Counted from the stretch's first letter, positions 26,301 to 34,835 are shown. The stretch is DNA of 64,000 nucleotides from Plantibacter sp050587525 (GCF_050587525.1 NZ_JBOBFT010000003.1:124001-188000), one strand, 5' to 3'. A program made the numbers and translations. Notes: generated from the letters alone by a model not told the origin.

Positions 26301-27185
26301 GTGAAATCCACCCCCATCCGTGCCGCGTTGGCCATCATCGTGGCCGCGGCGATCGGCGTCACTGCGGCGCCGCTCGCCGCGAACGCAGCGACCTGGACGC
26401 GCACGTCCGACTACCAGCGCTGGTCGCTGCTCAGCGCGCTCGAGCGCGGCCAGGGCATCGCCACGGACAACACGAACTTCTACTACAGCGGCCCCTACAG
26501 CCTCGTGAAGGCCACGATCGCGGGCGACAACAAGCTCGCGTCCAACGCCGCGGCCATCCCGTCCGCGCTCAGCGGAACGTTCAAGAGCGACCACATCGGC
26601 GACATCGACTACACCGACGGCCTCGTCGTCGCCCCGCTCGAAGACGGCAAGGACTACCAGCACCCGTTGCTCGCGCTCTACGACGCGAACTCGCTCGGCT
26701 ACACCGGACGGTACGTGCAGCTCCCTCTCGCGACGATGCCCGGCGGGGTGCCGTGGGTCGCCGTCGACAAGGCGGCCGGACTCGTCTACACGGCGCCGTG
26801 GAACCAGAGCGTCGCCGACGGCACGAACCGCCTGATCGCGTACAGCCTGAACGACCTGCTGACGCTTCCCGCGGGTGCGACGCTGCCCGTCGTCTCGACC
26901 ATCACGCTCTCGCAGCCGCTCAGCCGCATCCAGGGCGCCGCGATGTTCCAGGGCAAGCTGTACGCCTCGGTCGACGGTTCCGGGGACAAGTCCGTGTACT
27001 CCATCGACACGACGACGGGCGCGGTCGCCTGGGAGCTCCACCAGGACGTCGAGCCGAAGGACGAGGTGCAGGGCATCGCCGCCGTCGACCTCGGCGCCGC
27101 GGGCGGACAGCTGCACGTCCTGAACGTCGGTTCCGGATGGAAGTCCGTCAACCTCTACCTCCAGCACTACGCGATCGTCGGCTGA
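26301..27185 (+). CDS. secreted protein of unknown function
   Basis: A 294-aa protein with a clear signal peptide (hydrophobic core IRAALAIIVAAAIGVTAAP, cleavage after ANA near residue 29). The mature part has repeated stretches such as 'GLVVAPLEDGKDY', 'GLVYTAPWNQS', 'GKLYASVDGSGDKSVYSIDT' and 'GQLHVLNVGSGWKSVNLYLQ', which look like beta-propeller-type blades ending in short strands. No catalytic motif is visible. The GTG at 26301 follows GGAGG at a good distance. I do not recognise the family. Confidence 0.8.
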   Translation: MKSTPIRAALAIIVAAAIGVTAAPLAANAATWTRTSDYQRWSLLSALERGQGIATDNTNFYYSGPYSLVKATIAGDNKLASNAAAIPSALSGTFKSDHIGDIDYTDGLVVAPLEDGKDYQHPLLALYDANSLGYTGRYVQLPLATMPGGVPWVAVDKAAGLVYTAPWNQSVADGTNRLIAYSLNDLLTLPAGATLPVVSTITLSQPLSRIQGAAMFQGKLYASVDGSGDKSVYSIDTTTGAVAWELHQDVEPKDEVQGIAAVDLGAAGGQLHVLNVGSGWKSVNLYLQHYAIVG

Positions 27186-27218
27186 GAGCCGTCCACCGGC
27201 TCCGCGCGCTTGTCGCCT

Positions 27219-27263
27219 GAACGGCCCGCCATCGACCCGCACGGGGTGGATGACGGGCCGTTC
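27219..27263 (+). terminator. hairpin terminator after the secreted-protein gene
   Basis: GAACGGCCCG (27219-27228) and CGGGCCGTTC (27254-27263) form a perfect 10-bp stem with further inner pairing. It lies 33 bases after the stop. No T-run follows. Confidence 0.7.
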
Positions 27264-27288
27264 GTCATGCGGGTCGACATCGTTCTGC

Positions 27289-27328
27289 GCTGAGTCGTGC
27301 TGAGTCGTGCTGGGCCGTGTCGGGTCGT
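27289..27328. repeat. 10-bp tandem repeat upstream of the sugar-transporter operon
   Basis: Four head-to-tail copies of a 10-base unit (GCTGAGTCGT, GCTGAGTCGT, GCTGGGCCGT, GTCGGGTCGT), followed by a further decayed copy. The first two are identical. It lies in the 27186-27522 interval, which contains no gene. Confidence 0.75.
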
Positions 27329-27382
27329 GCCGGGCCCGGTCGTGCTTGCTGCGGCGGTCGCACCGCGAACGGCTGCCCTGAC

Positions 27383-27404
27383 ATTCACGTGTTGTTCACG
27401 CTTC
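27383..27404 (+). promoter_or_regulatory. PHO-box-like direct repeat
   Basis: ATTCACGTGTT (27383-27393) and GTTCACGCTTC (27394-27404) are two adjacent 11-bp units with conserved TTCACG. This is the arrangement of PhoP sites in Streptomyces (direct GTTCA-type units of 11 bp). A further GTTCACGAGCG is at 27450-27460. They precede a transporter related to the glycerol-3-phosphate family, a classic Pho-regulon member. Confidence 0.55.
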
Positions 27405-27522
27405 CGTCGTGTCCCCGCCTCCGGGAGGACGGGTTGACTCTGCCACTGTGTTCACGAGCGCAAACCCCGGTTCTGCGCTCCCGAACACAACGACTCACCC
27501 TCCCGAACCCGCAAGGACAGCC

Positions 27523-28668
27523 GTGCCAGACGTCACCCTCCGCTCACTCTCGAAGTCCTACCCGGGCGCCCGGGGTGCGAAGCATCTCGCCCTGCACGAT
27601 GTCGGGTTCACCGTCCCGAGCGGCGAGTTCGCGGCGATCCTCGGACCGAGCGGCTGCGGCAAGTCCACGACCCTCCGCATCGTCGCCGGGCTCGAACGCA
27701 CCGAGACCGGCAGTGTCACGATCGGCGAACGCGATGTCACCGCGGTCCCCAGTTCGGAGCGCGGACTCGCGATGGTGTTCCAGAACTACGCGCTCTTCCC
27801 TCACCTGAGCGTCGCGGAGAACATCGTCTTCGGCCTCAAAGTACGCCACCTCTCGAAAGAGGAGCGGAACAGCCGACTGCGGGACGCGGCGCGCCAGCTG
27901 CAACTCGAACCGTACCTGACGCGACGACCGGGCCAGCTGTCGGGCGGCCAGCGGCAGCGGGTGGCCCTCGGTCGCGCCATCGTGAGCGGTGCAGAGCTCA
28001 TCCTCATGGACGAGCCGCTCTCGAACCTCGACGCGCGACTCCGCGCGGAGATGCGCACCGAACTGCGCGACCTCCAGCAGCGCCTCGGACTGACCGTCCT
28101 CTACGTCACCCACGATCAGGTCGAGGCGATGACGATGGCGGATCGCGTCGTCGTCATGCGCGACGGCGGCGTCGACCAGATCGCGTCGCCCGATGAACTG
28201 TACGCGCGGCCGGCGTCGGCGGCGGTCGCACGCTTCATCGGTTCGCCGCCCATGAACCTCCTCCCGGCCCACCGGGACGGAGGAGACCTCGTGCTCACGG
28301 ATGGAACACGCGTCGACGGCGCTGCGCTCCTGGCGCGCCACGGCTCCGGACTCCCGGGCGACCTCCTCATCGGCATCCGACCGGAGGACGTGATCGTCGG
28401 CCGCGCCGGCGCGACCTCTGACATCGACCCGATGCGGTCGATGCTCGCGCTCCCGGCGGTCGTCGGTCGCCAGGAACTCCTCGGCGCGGACCGGCTCGTG
28501 AGCTACAGCGTAGGCGGGAGCCGGGTCCAAGTCCGCGTCAAGGCCAGCGAACCATTGCCGGACGTCGACGTCCTCGAGGTTCCCCTTCGCCACGTGCACG
28601 TCTTCGACCGCACGAGCGAACAGCGCATCGATCCGGCGGTCTCCCGCGCACTCGCCGCCACCGCCTGA
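27523..28668 (+). CDS. sugar/glycerol-3-phosphate-type ABC transporter ATPase (UgpC/MalK type)
   Basis: The cytoplasmic ATPase that powers the import system encoded downstream. It is 381 aa from GTG 27523, which has an AAGGA site; upstream in-frame starts lack one. Walker A is 'GPSGCGKSTT', the Q-loop is in 'VFQNYALFPHLSVAEN', the signature is 'LSGGQRQRVALGRA', Walker B is 'LILMDEPLSNLDA' and the H-loop is 'YVTHDQVEAMTMAD'. A C-terminal TOBE/OB domain (about 240-370) is typical of MalK/UgpC. ATPases of this group are often shared between sugar importers. Confidence 0.93.
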   Translation: MPDVTLRSLSKSYPGARGAKHLALHDVGFTVPSGEFAAILGPSGCGKSTTLRIVAGLERTETGSVTIGERDVTAVPSSERGLAMVFQNYALFPHLSVAENIVFGLKVRHLSKEERNSRLRDAARQLQLEPYLTRRPGQLSGGQRQRVALGRAIVSGAELILMDEPLSNLDARLRAEMRTELRDLQQRLGLTVLYVTHDQVEAMTMADRVVVMRDGGVDQIASPDELYARPASAAVARFIGSPPMNLLPAHRDGGDLVLTDGTRVDGAALLARHGSGLPGDLLIGIRPEDVIVGRAGATSDIDPMRSMLALPAVVGRQELLGADRLVSYSVGGSRVQVRVKASEPLPDVDVLEVPLRHVHVFDRTSEQRIDPAVSRALAATA

Positions 28669-28804
28669 CCGGGTTCGCCCAGGCGCCTGAACCGCCCGGC
28701 CCGGTCACCCACGCATCCATCCCTCAGCAGTTCGTCCAGCACCATCCCTTCGCATCACACCTGTCGCACACCCGAGTACGGTTCCAGAAAGGACCACCAG
28801 TCCC

Positions 28805-30127
28805 ATGTCATTCACCCGACGAAACCTCCTCACGGTCGCCGGTACAGCGGTCATCGCCACGTCGCTCCTCGCCGGCTGCGCGTCGCCGGCCTCCGACGAC
28901 GCCTCCTCGAAGGAGGTGAGCATCGACTTCTACTACCCGGACCAGGTCGGTACACTCGGCACCCTCATCGACGGCTACCTCAAGGACTTCGCGAAGGAGT
29001 ACCCGAACATCCACGTCAAGGGCGTGTACTCCGGGGACTACGACCAGACGCTCACGGCCGTGAACACGGCGATCGACGGCAACAAGGCGCCCGCGCTCGC
29101 GATCATGGACCAGTCGTTCATGCACGACCTCGTGGAGCGCAAGGCCGTCACGAGTTGGAACGACTTCCTGACGAGCGACGACGACAAGAAGTGGCTCGAC
29201 GGGTTCTACCCGCAGTTCATGTCCAATTCGGTCGACGACAAGGACACCGTGTGGGGGGTCCCGTTCGCGCGGTCCACCATCGTCCAGTACTGGAACAAGG
29301 ACTTCTTCACGAAGGCAGGCCTCGACCCGGAGAAGGCCCCGGACAGCTGGGACGCGCTCGTCGCGGACGCGAAAGCGCTCCAGGAGAAGGCCGGCGCCAA
29401 GTGGGGCGTCTTCATCCCCACCTCGACCGGCACCGCGTACTGGCTCTACCAGGCGCTCGTCCAGCAGGCCGGCGGTGACGGTGCGATCAGCAACGCAGCA
29501 GGAACCAAGGTCACGCTCGACACCCCCGAGAACGTCAAGGCGCTCGAGTTCTGGGCGTCGCTCGGCAAGACCGAAGGTGTCGCACCCGACACCGAAGTGG
29601 CCTGGGGCACCTCGACCGACGACTTCCTCGCCGGTCAGACGGGCATCCTCTGGACGACGTCCGGCCGGATGGGCACGATCCAGCAGAAGGCCGGCTTCGA
29701 CTGGGGCGTCTCCGCGCTTCCGGCGGGCGACGGCGTCGGAGCCCCCACGGGCGGCGGCAGCCTGATGCTGTTCAACGCCGGTGTGTCCAAGGAGCAGCAG
29801 GCCGCCGCGGTCACCCTGGCCAAGTTCCTCACCACTCCCGAGCGCGCAGCGGACGTCTCCGTGAAGTCCGGCTACATCGCCACCTCCGACGCCGCCTGGA
29901 ACACGCAGGCGATGCAGGACTACGTCAAGGAGTTCCCGCAGGCGCAGGCGGCGCACGACGCCGTCGCCGACGCGATCCCCGAGATGGCGACCTACGACCG
30001 CGACCGAGTCGTCTACCAGACGCTCGCACCGGCACTGCAGTCCGTCCTCCTGAGCGGCGCCGACGCGAAGACGGCGCTCGAGAAGGCGCAGAAGGACATC
30101 GACGCGATCCTCGCCACCCACAAATAG
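28805..30127 (+). CDS. ABC transporter extracellular solute-binding lipoprotein (UgpB-like, family 1)
   Basis: A 440-aa lipoprotein with the lipidated Cys25 in LLAGC, preceded by a twin-arginine-like 'TRRNLL'. 'VWGVPFARSTIVQYWNKDFF' matches the UgpB block better than maltose-binding proteins, and 'GTGTAYWLYQALVQQAGGDG'-type sequence and 'GTSTDDFLAGQTGILWTTSG' fit the same group. It likely binds a glycerophosphodiester, a polyol phosphate or a sugar; the ligand cannot be fixed here. An AAAGGA site precedes the ATG. It lies between the ATPase and the two permease genes. Confidence 0.9.
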   Translation: MSFTRRNLLTVAGTAVIATSLLAGCASPASDDASSKEVSIDFYYPDQVGTLGTLIDGYLKDFAKEYPNIHVKGVYSGDYDQTLTAVNTAIDGNKAPALAIMDQSFMHDLVERKAVTSWNDFLTSDDDKKWLDGFYPQFMSNSVDDKDTVWGVPFARSTIVQYWNKDFFTKAGLDPEKAPDSWDALVADAKALQEKAGAKWGVFIPTSTGTAYWLYQALVQQAGGDGAISNAAGTKVTLDTPENVKALEFWASLGKTEGVAPDTEVAWGTSTDDFLAGQTGILWTTSGRMGTIQQKAGFDWGVSALPAGDGVGAPTGGGSLMLFNAGVSKEQQAAAVTLAKFLTTPERAADVSVKSGYIATSDAAWNTQAMQDYVKEFPQAQAAHDAVADAIPEMATYDRDRVVYQTLAPALQSVLLSGADAKTALEKAQKDIDAILATHK

Positions 30128-30201
30128 GGTCACGGCACCCTTCACGCGCACGCACCGTGTGCACACCCGCTGATCGCACCCCTCACTGATCGGTTCACCA
30201 C

Positions 30202-31122
30202 ATGATCGACGCCCCAGTGGCGCCCGGCCAGCGGCGGCCGACCCGGAACGTCTTCCGGGTCGGCCGTCGTCTGCCGGACACGGCCTTCGCCTACCTCCTG
30301 CTCGTCCCGGCCCTCGTCTTCCTCGTCCTGTTCACGGTCAAGCCGATGCTCGCATCGATCGTGAGCAGCTTCAGCAACCGGGCCGGCGACGCGTTCACCC
30401 TCGACAACTACGCAGCGCTCGGGACGGACGAGGTGTTCCTCCGTTCCGTGACGAACAACCTCGCGTTCTCGCTCCTCACGGTTCCGATCTCACTCGGCCT
30501 GGCGATGTTCCTCGCCGTCCTCCTGCATCAGCAGATGCGCGGGCGCGGATTCCTCCGAGCGGGCGTGTTCGCACCCGCCATCCTCCCGGTCGTCGCGATC
30601 GCCGTGATCTGGATGTACTTCTACCAACCCAACATCGGCGTGTTCAACAGCATCCTGGGTGCGCTCGGCCTGCCGACCCCGAACTGGCTGGGCGACCCCT
30701 CACTCGTGCTGCCGTCGCTCATGGTCATGATGGTGTGGAAGGAGGCCGGGTTCTTCATGATCTTCTACCTCGCGGGTCTCCAGGCGATCGATCCGGAACT
30801 CGAAGAGGCGTCGCAGCTCGAGGGCACGAGCAAGTTCCGCCACTTCTGGAAGGTGAGCTTCCCCCTGCTCATGCCGACGACGCTCTTCGCTGCCGTCGTC
30901 GCGCTCTCCGACAGCATCAAGACCGTCGACTTCGTCTTCGTCATGACGCAGGGCGGTCCGGACAACGCGAGCACCCTGCTGCTGTTCTACATCTACCGTG
31001 TGGCGTTCTCTCAGCACTGGCCACAGTACGCCGCCGCGATCTCCCTCGTGGTCGTCGCCGTACTCGTGGTGCTCGCCGTCGTGCAGATCCGCCTGATCGA
31101 TCGCAAGATCCACTACCGCTAG
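30202..31122 (+). CDS. ABC transporter permease, UgpA/MalF type
   Basis: A 306-aa integral membrane permease with six helices. 'FAYLLLVPALVFLVLFTVKP' is the usual first helix, and the EAA loop is 'LQAIDPELEEASQLEGTSKF'. It pairs with the next permease as the UgpA/UgpE heterodimer, receiving solute from the lipoprotein encoded upstream. The genes are 10 bases apart. Confidence 0.93.
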   Translation: MIDAPVAPGQRRPTRNVFRVGRRLPDTAFAYLLLVPALVFLVLFTVKPMLASIVSSFSNRAGDAFTLDNYAALGTDEVFLRSVTNNLAFSLLTVPISLGLAMFLAVLLHQQMRGRGFLRAGVFAPAILPVVAIAVIWMYFYQPNIGVFNSILGALGLPTPNWLGDPSLVLPSLMVMMVWKEAGFFMIFYLAGLQAIDPELEEASQLEGTSKFRHFWKVSFPLLMPTTLFAAVVALSDSIKTVDFVFVMTQGGPDNASTLLLFYIYRVAFSQHWPQYAAAISLVVVAVLVVLAVVQIRLIDRKIHYR

Positions 31123-31132
31123 GAATCCGCAC

Positions 31133-31936
31133 ATGGATCGCATCCTCACCGTGTCCGACCGCGTCGAGATGGCGCTCGCGTGGGTCGCCGGCCTCCTCTG
31201 GCTCGCGCCGCTCGCCTACGTCATCGTCCGGGCGTTCATCGTGGAATCGCCGGCCGGAGTCTCCTTCGGTTTCGAGAACCTCGTGAACGCCTGGGAGCGG
31301 GCGCCGTTCGGGCAGTACTACCTCAACACGACGCTCCTCGTCGTCGGCATCACCGGAGCGCAACTCGTGATCGGCGTCCTCGCCGCCTACGCCTTCGCAC
31401 GGTACGGCTTCCCGTTCAAGGACGCCCTGTTCGTCTTCGTGCTCATCCAGTTGATGATCTTCCCTGAAGTGTTCATGTCGGAGAACTATCGCACGGTCGC
31501 CTCGCTCGGCCTGCTCGATACGATCACGGGCATCGGGCTGCCCTACGTCGCGAGCGCGTTCTGCATCTTCTTCCTGCGGCAGGCGTTCCTGACGGTGCCG
31601 AACGAGCTCGTCGAAGCCGCACAGGTCGAGGGCGCCTCGCGACTCGAGATCCTCTGGAAGGTCTTCATCCCGGCCGCGAAGCCGAGCATCATCGCCTATG
31701 CGCTCGTCTCGGTGTCCACCCAGTGGAACAACTTCCTCTGGCCGCTCATCGTCGCGACGACGGATGCGACGAGGCCCATCACGGTCGGACTCGTCCGGTT
31801 CCTCGCGCCGGAGACGGGACTCGACTTCCCGCGGATGGCGGCGGGGACCGTCATCGTGATCGCGCCGCTGCTCGCAGCCTTCCTCATCGGACAGCGCGGA
31901 TTCATCAACAGCTTCCTGCGCTCCGGCATCAAGTGA
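31133..31936 (+). CDS. ABC transporter permease, UgpE/MalG type
   Basis: A 267-aa permease, the second half of the channel. The EAA loop is 'PNELVEAAQVEGASRLEILW', and the C-terminus 'QRGFINSFLRSGIK' is characteristic of UgpE/MalG ('QRxFVxGLTxGAVK' type). An AGGAA site precedes the ATG. It is the last gene of the importer and converges with the alcohol dehydrogenase. Confidence 0.93.
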   Translation: MDRILTVSDRVEMALAWVAGLLWLAPLAYVIVRAFIVESPAGVSFGFENLVNAWERAPFGQYYLNTTLLVVGITGAQLVIGVLAAYAFARYGFPFKDALFVFVLIQLMIFPEVFMSENYRTVASLGLLDTITGIGLPYVASAFCIFFLRQAFLTVPNELVEAAQVEGASRLEILWKVFIPAAKPSIIAYALVSVSTQWNNFLWPLIVATTDATRPITVGLVRFLAPETGLDFPRMAAGTVIVIAPLLAAFLIGQRGFINSFLRSGIK

Positions 31937-31980
31937 CCGGACTGCCGGTCAGGGCACGAGGACGATCTTGCCTCGTGCCC
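31935..31980. terminator. paired hairpins after the importer, one inside the dehydrogenase coding end
   Basis: GACCGG-ACTG-CCGGTC (31935-31950) begins in the permease stop codon. GGGCACGAGG (31952-31961) and CCTCGTGCCC (31971-31980) form a perfect 10-bp stem with a 9-base loop inside the last codons of the convergent dehydrogenase. Together they probably terminate both operons. Confidence 0.65.
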
Positions 31981-32983
31981 CGGTCGGCCTGCGCAGTTCC
32001 TCGATCGCCGCTCTGAACTCCGGGAGGGGGAACCGGTGCGTGACGAGCCAGGACAGGTCGAGCGTGTCGTCGTTCAGGCGGGATGCGATGGAGCGCCAGT
32101 CCTCGCTCGTCGACGCGAAGCTCCCGAGCACGCTGAGTTCGCGGTTGATGAGGTCGTCGACCGTGAGCGGAACGGTGACGCCCCGACCCAGATAGCCGAG
32201 GGCGACGAGCGTGCCGCCCCGTTCGAGGGACCGCACGGCCGCGGCAGACGCCTCGGGACTGCCGGCGGCGTCGATGACCAGGTCGTAGGATCCGGTCTGG
32301 CCGGTCGAGCCCGGCTGGTCGAGCAGGAACCGATCCGCTCCGGCGCGCTCGACGAGTCCGAGTTGAGCGGTCCTGCGGCCCCTGACGTCGACGACTGACG
32401 GCCGCCATGAACGGACGAGGTGGGCAGCGAGCAGCGCGATGGTGCCGTCGCCGACGACGAGGACCCGCGCTCCGGGCTCAGGTCGTGCACGTTCGAGGGC
32501 GTGGTGCACCACTGCGGCCGGCTCCGCGAGGACGGCGGACTCGATGGACACGTTCCCACCGATGTCGTGGAGCAGCCGCTCGGGAACGAGCACGCGGCCG
32601 GCGGCGGCACCGTCCCGGGTGAAGCCGTACTCGTCGTACACGGCGCAGAGGTTCGTCGCGCCTCGTCGGCAGTCGTCGCACATCGTGCAGGGGACGATGC
32701 CTTCGGCGATCACTCGGCGAGGCTCGTCGTTCGGGCCGAGGGCTTCGCCGACCCATTCGTGGCCGAGGACGATCGGGTAGGTGACGAACGCTTCATCGAC
32801 GAGCCCGTCGATGATGTCGAGATCCGTTCCGCACAGGCCCACCAGGAGCGGCTTGACGGGCTTCAGGGAGGAGCCGCCCGAGGCTGAAGCTGTCGTCATG
32901 GCGATCGGGTCCGGACGGTCGACGAGCGCGATGCTCCCGGGTTCGGCGACTTCGAGCGCGCGAACGGCCGAGTGATCCGTCAC
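31949..32983 (-). CDS. zinc-dependent alcohol/polyol (glucose-type) dehydrogenase
   Basis: A 344-aa medium-chain dehydrogenase. The catalytic zinc ligands are in 'GLCGTDLDI' and 'VLGHEWVGE'. The structural zinc lobe 'CTMCDDCRRGATNLC' has all four cysteines. The coenzyme site 'VVGDGTIALLAAH' deviates from GxGxxG in the last Gly (Ala). It resembles glucose or polyol dehydrogenases that oxidise a sugar or cyclitol with NAD(P). The GTG at 32983 overlaps the stop of the iclR gene (GTGA), so the regulator and enzyme are coupled. It probably acts on the product of the neighbouring importer; the substrate is unknown. Confidence 0.88.
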   Translation of the reverse strand: MTDHSAVRALEVAEPGSIALVDRPDPIAMTTASASGGSSLKPVKPLLVGLCGTDLDIIDGLVDEAFVTYPIVLGHEWVGEALGPNDEPRRVIAEGIVPCTMCDDCRRGATNLCAVYDEYGFTRDGAAAGRVLVPERLLHDIGGNVSIESAVLAEPAAVVHHALERARPEPGARVLVVGDGTIALLAAHLVRSWRPSVVDVRGRRTAQLGLVERAGADRFLLDQPGSTGQTGSYDLVIDAAGSPEASAAAVRSLERGGTLVALGYLGRGVTVPLTVDDLINRELSVLGSFASTSEDWRSIASRLNDDTLDLSWLVTHRFPLPEFRAAIEELRRPTGARGKIVLVP

Positions 32984-33774
32984 AGGGCGCGACCGGTGAG
33001 TTGGGCGGTGATCTGCGCAGCCGCCTTACGGAGCTGATTGCCGAGTTCGGCGACCCGTCGGTCGGAGCGTTCCACCTTGAGCCCCGTGACCGACAGTGCG
33101 CCGACGATCGTTCCGTTGTGGCTGTAGACGGGGGCGCTCATGCAGAAGACGCCGTCCTGGTCCTCCTCGTCGTCGATGCCATACCCTCGATCGCGGGTGA
33201 GATCCAGCTCCTCCCGCAGCTCTGCCATGGACGTGATCGTCTTGCGGGTGCGGAACGGAAGGCCCGTCTCCTCCACGATGCGCTCCATGTCGGCGACCGG
33301 GAGATTCGCGAGGATGACCTTGCCGGCGGCGGACGAGTGCGGCAGCTCCCGGACGCCCATCGGGGTGTGGAAGCGGACGTTGCCGGGCGCGTCGACACGC
33401 GAGATGAACATCGGATAGCCGTCATCGTTGATGGCGGCGCGAGCCGTCATCTGGGTGCGTCGGCTGAGATCGTGCAGGACGGGCTTGACGATCTCGGCGA
33501 GCGGGTGCGCTGCGGCCGCTCGGTCGCCGAGCCGGACGAGGGCCATGCCCAGGCGGTATCGCGGCCCGGGCTGCACGTCCCGCAGGTACCCGGCGTCGAC
33601 GAGCGTTCTCGCGAGCGAGTACGCGGTGCTCTTCGAGGTCCCGAGCTGCTTCGTGAGTTCGGTCAGGGTGATGCCGGTGAGCGGACCGGCGGCGACGATG
33701 TCGATGACGCCGAGGGCGCGTGCGACGCTCCCCACCGTGTAGCTGCGGGCGGCCTCGGAGGAGTCCTCTGGCAT
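32980..33774 (-). CDS. IclR family transcriptional regulator
   Basis: A 264-aa regulator. The N-terminal winged helix contains 'GITLTELTKQLGTSKSTAYS' (about 34-53). The IclR effector domain has 'GVRELPHSSAAGKVILAN' and the C-terminal 'DGVFCMSAPVYSHNGTIVGA' with a cysteine in the usual place. AAAGGA precedes the ATG. A perfect palindrome lies 13 bases upstream. It likely controls the dehydrogenase, the importer or the divergent phosphatase gene. Confidence 0.92.
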   Translation of the reverse strand: MPEDSSEAARSYTVGSVARALGVIDIVAAGPLTGITLTELTKQLGTSKSTAYSLARTLVDAGYLRDVQPGPRYRLGMALVRLGDRAAAAHPLAEIVKPVLHDLSRRTQMTARAAINDDGYPMFISRVDAPGNVRFHTPMGVRELPHSSAAGKVILANLPVADMERIVEETGLPFRTRKTITSMAELREELDLTRDRGYGIDDEEDQDGVFCMSAPVYSHNGTIVGALSVTGLKVERSDRRVAELGNQLRKAAAQITAQLTGRAL

Positions 33775-33786
33775 CGTGATCCTTTC

Positions 33787-33797
33787 GAACCGGGTTC
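33787..33797. promoter_or_regulatory. palindrome before the iclR-type gene
   Basis: GAACC-G-GGTTC is a perfect 5-bp-arm palindrome just upstream of the regulator's ribosome binding site. A second inverted repeat, TTCGT (33980-33984) and ACGAA (33993-33997), lies in front of the divergent phosphatase gene. Both are candidate IclR operators. Confidence 0.4.
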
Positions 33798-34040
33798 TGT
33801 CTCACCGCATCATCGCGGCTCGGTCCGTCTACACGAGTCGGTGCCGGTGCTCCCAAACTAGCGAGATCCGAGCCGGAATCGGCCACGTCGCGGTGGTTGT
33901 GCACCAAGAATTCACGTTGCGGGCATCTGGGGGAGGCTCCTGCGTCATCGAGCACTGGTTCGCTTGCTCAGCACACGGTTTCGTGGAGCAGAACGAATGT
34001 CGTGCATACGGCATCGACCGGACGAGAGCGACGACGACGG

Positions 34041-34835
34041 ATGAACGATCACGGCGACTTGCTTGCCATTGCGACCGAGGCGGCCGAGGCCGCGTCCGAA
34101 CTCCTCAGGGCCCGTCGGGCGAGTGGGGTGTCCGTCATCGCGACGAAGAGCTCTGAACTCGACATCGTCACTCGCGCGGACGGCGACGCCGAGGCCCTCA
34201 TCCGCTCGATGATCCTGGCCGCCCGGCCGGACGACGGGTTCCTCGGCGAGGAGAGCGCAGCGGCAGGGCTCCCCGGGACGAGCGGGGTCACGTGGATCGT
34301 GGATCCGCTCGACGGCACCGTGAACTACCTCTACGGCGCTGGGCCGTACGCGGTGAGCATCGCAGCGGTGTCGGGTCCTCCCGAGCCCGCGGAGTGGACC
34401 GCTCTCGTCGGAGTCGTCGTCGTGTGCACGGAGCAGGTGACGTTCGCAGCGACCAGGGACGGGGGAGCGACGGCCGATGGCGCCCCCATCGCCGCGAGCA
34501 GGGAAGACCGTCTGGACCTCGCTCTCGTCTCGACGGGACTCGCCTACGACCGACTGGTTCGGCGGGAGCAGGCGGAGACCATCGCCGGCCTCGCCCCCGA
34601 CGTGCGCGATCTGCGCATGGGCGGTTCGGCGGCGACGGACCTGTGCCTCGTCGCCGCGGGGCGGCTGGACGCCTACTACGAGCGCAGACTGGGGCCGTGG
34701 GACTACGCCGCAGGTGCGCTCATCGTGCGAGAGGCGGGAGGAAGCGTCCGCAACGGGGCGGGCGGTGCGCCGGACGGCGAACTCGTCCTCGCGGCGGGAG
34801 CAGCTCTGATCGATGCGCTCGGAGCGAGGGTGTGA
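34041..34835 (+). CDS. inositol monophosphatase family phosphatase
   Basis: A 264-aa lithium-sensitive-type, Mg-dependent phosphatase. The three metal-site motifs are present: 'FLGEESAAAG', 'WIVDPLDGTVNYLYGAGPYA' and 'GPWDYAAGALIVREAGG'. The family acts on inositol-1-phosphate, fructose-1,6-bisphosphate, histidinol phosphate or related polyol phosphates; I cannot assign which. It starts at ATG 34041, 266 bases from the divergent IclR gene, and belongs by position to the same locus as the UgpB-like importer. Confidence 0.9.
   Translation: MNDHGDLLAIATEAAEAASELLRARRASGVSVIATKSSELDIVTRADGDAEALIRSMILAARPDDGFLGEESAAAGLPGTSGVTWIVDPLDGTVNYLYGAGPYAVSIAAVSGPPEPAEWTALVGVVVVCTEQVTFAATRDGGATADGAPIAASREDRLDLALVSTGLAYDRLVRREQAETIAGLAPDVRDLRMGGSAATDLCLVAAGRLDAYYERRLGPWDYAAGALIVREAGGSVRNGAGGAPDGELVLAAGAALIDALGARV

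Noticed and set aside
26119..26304. 61-residue open frame before the secreted protein
   Set aside because: No ribosome binding site, composition unlike its neighbours, overlaps the well-supported start at 26301.
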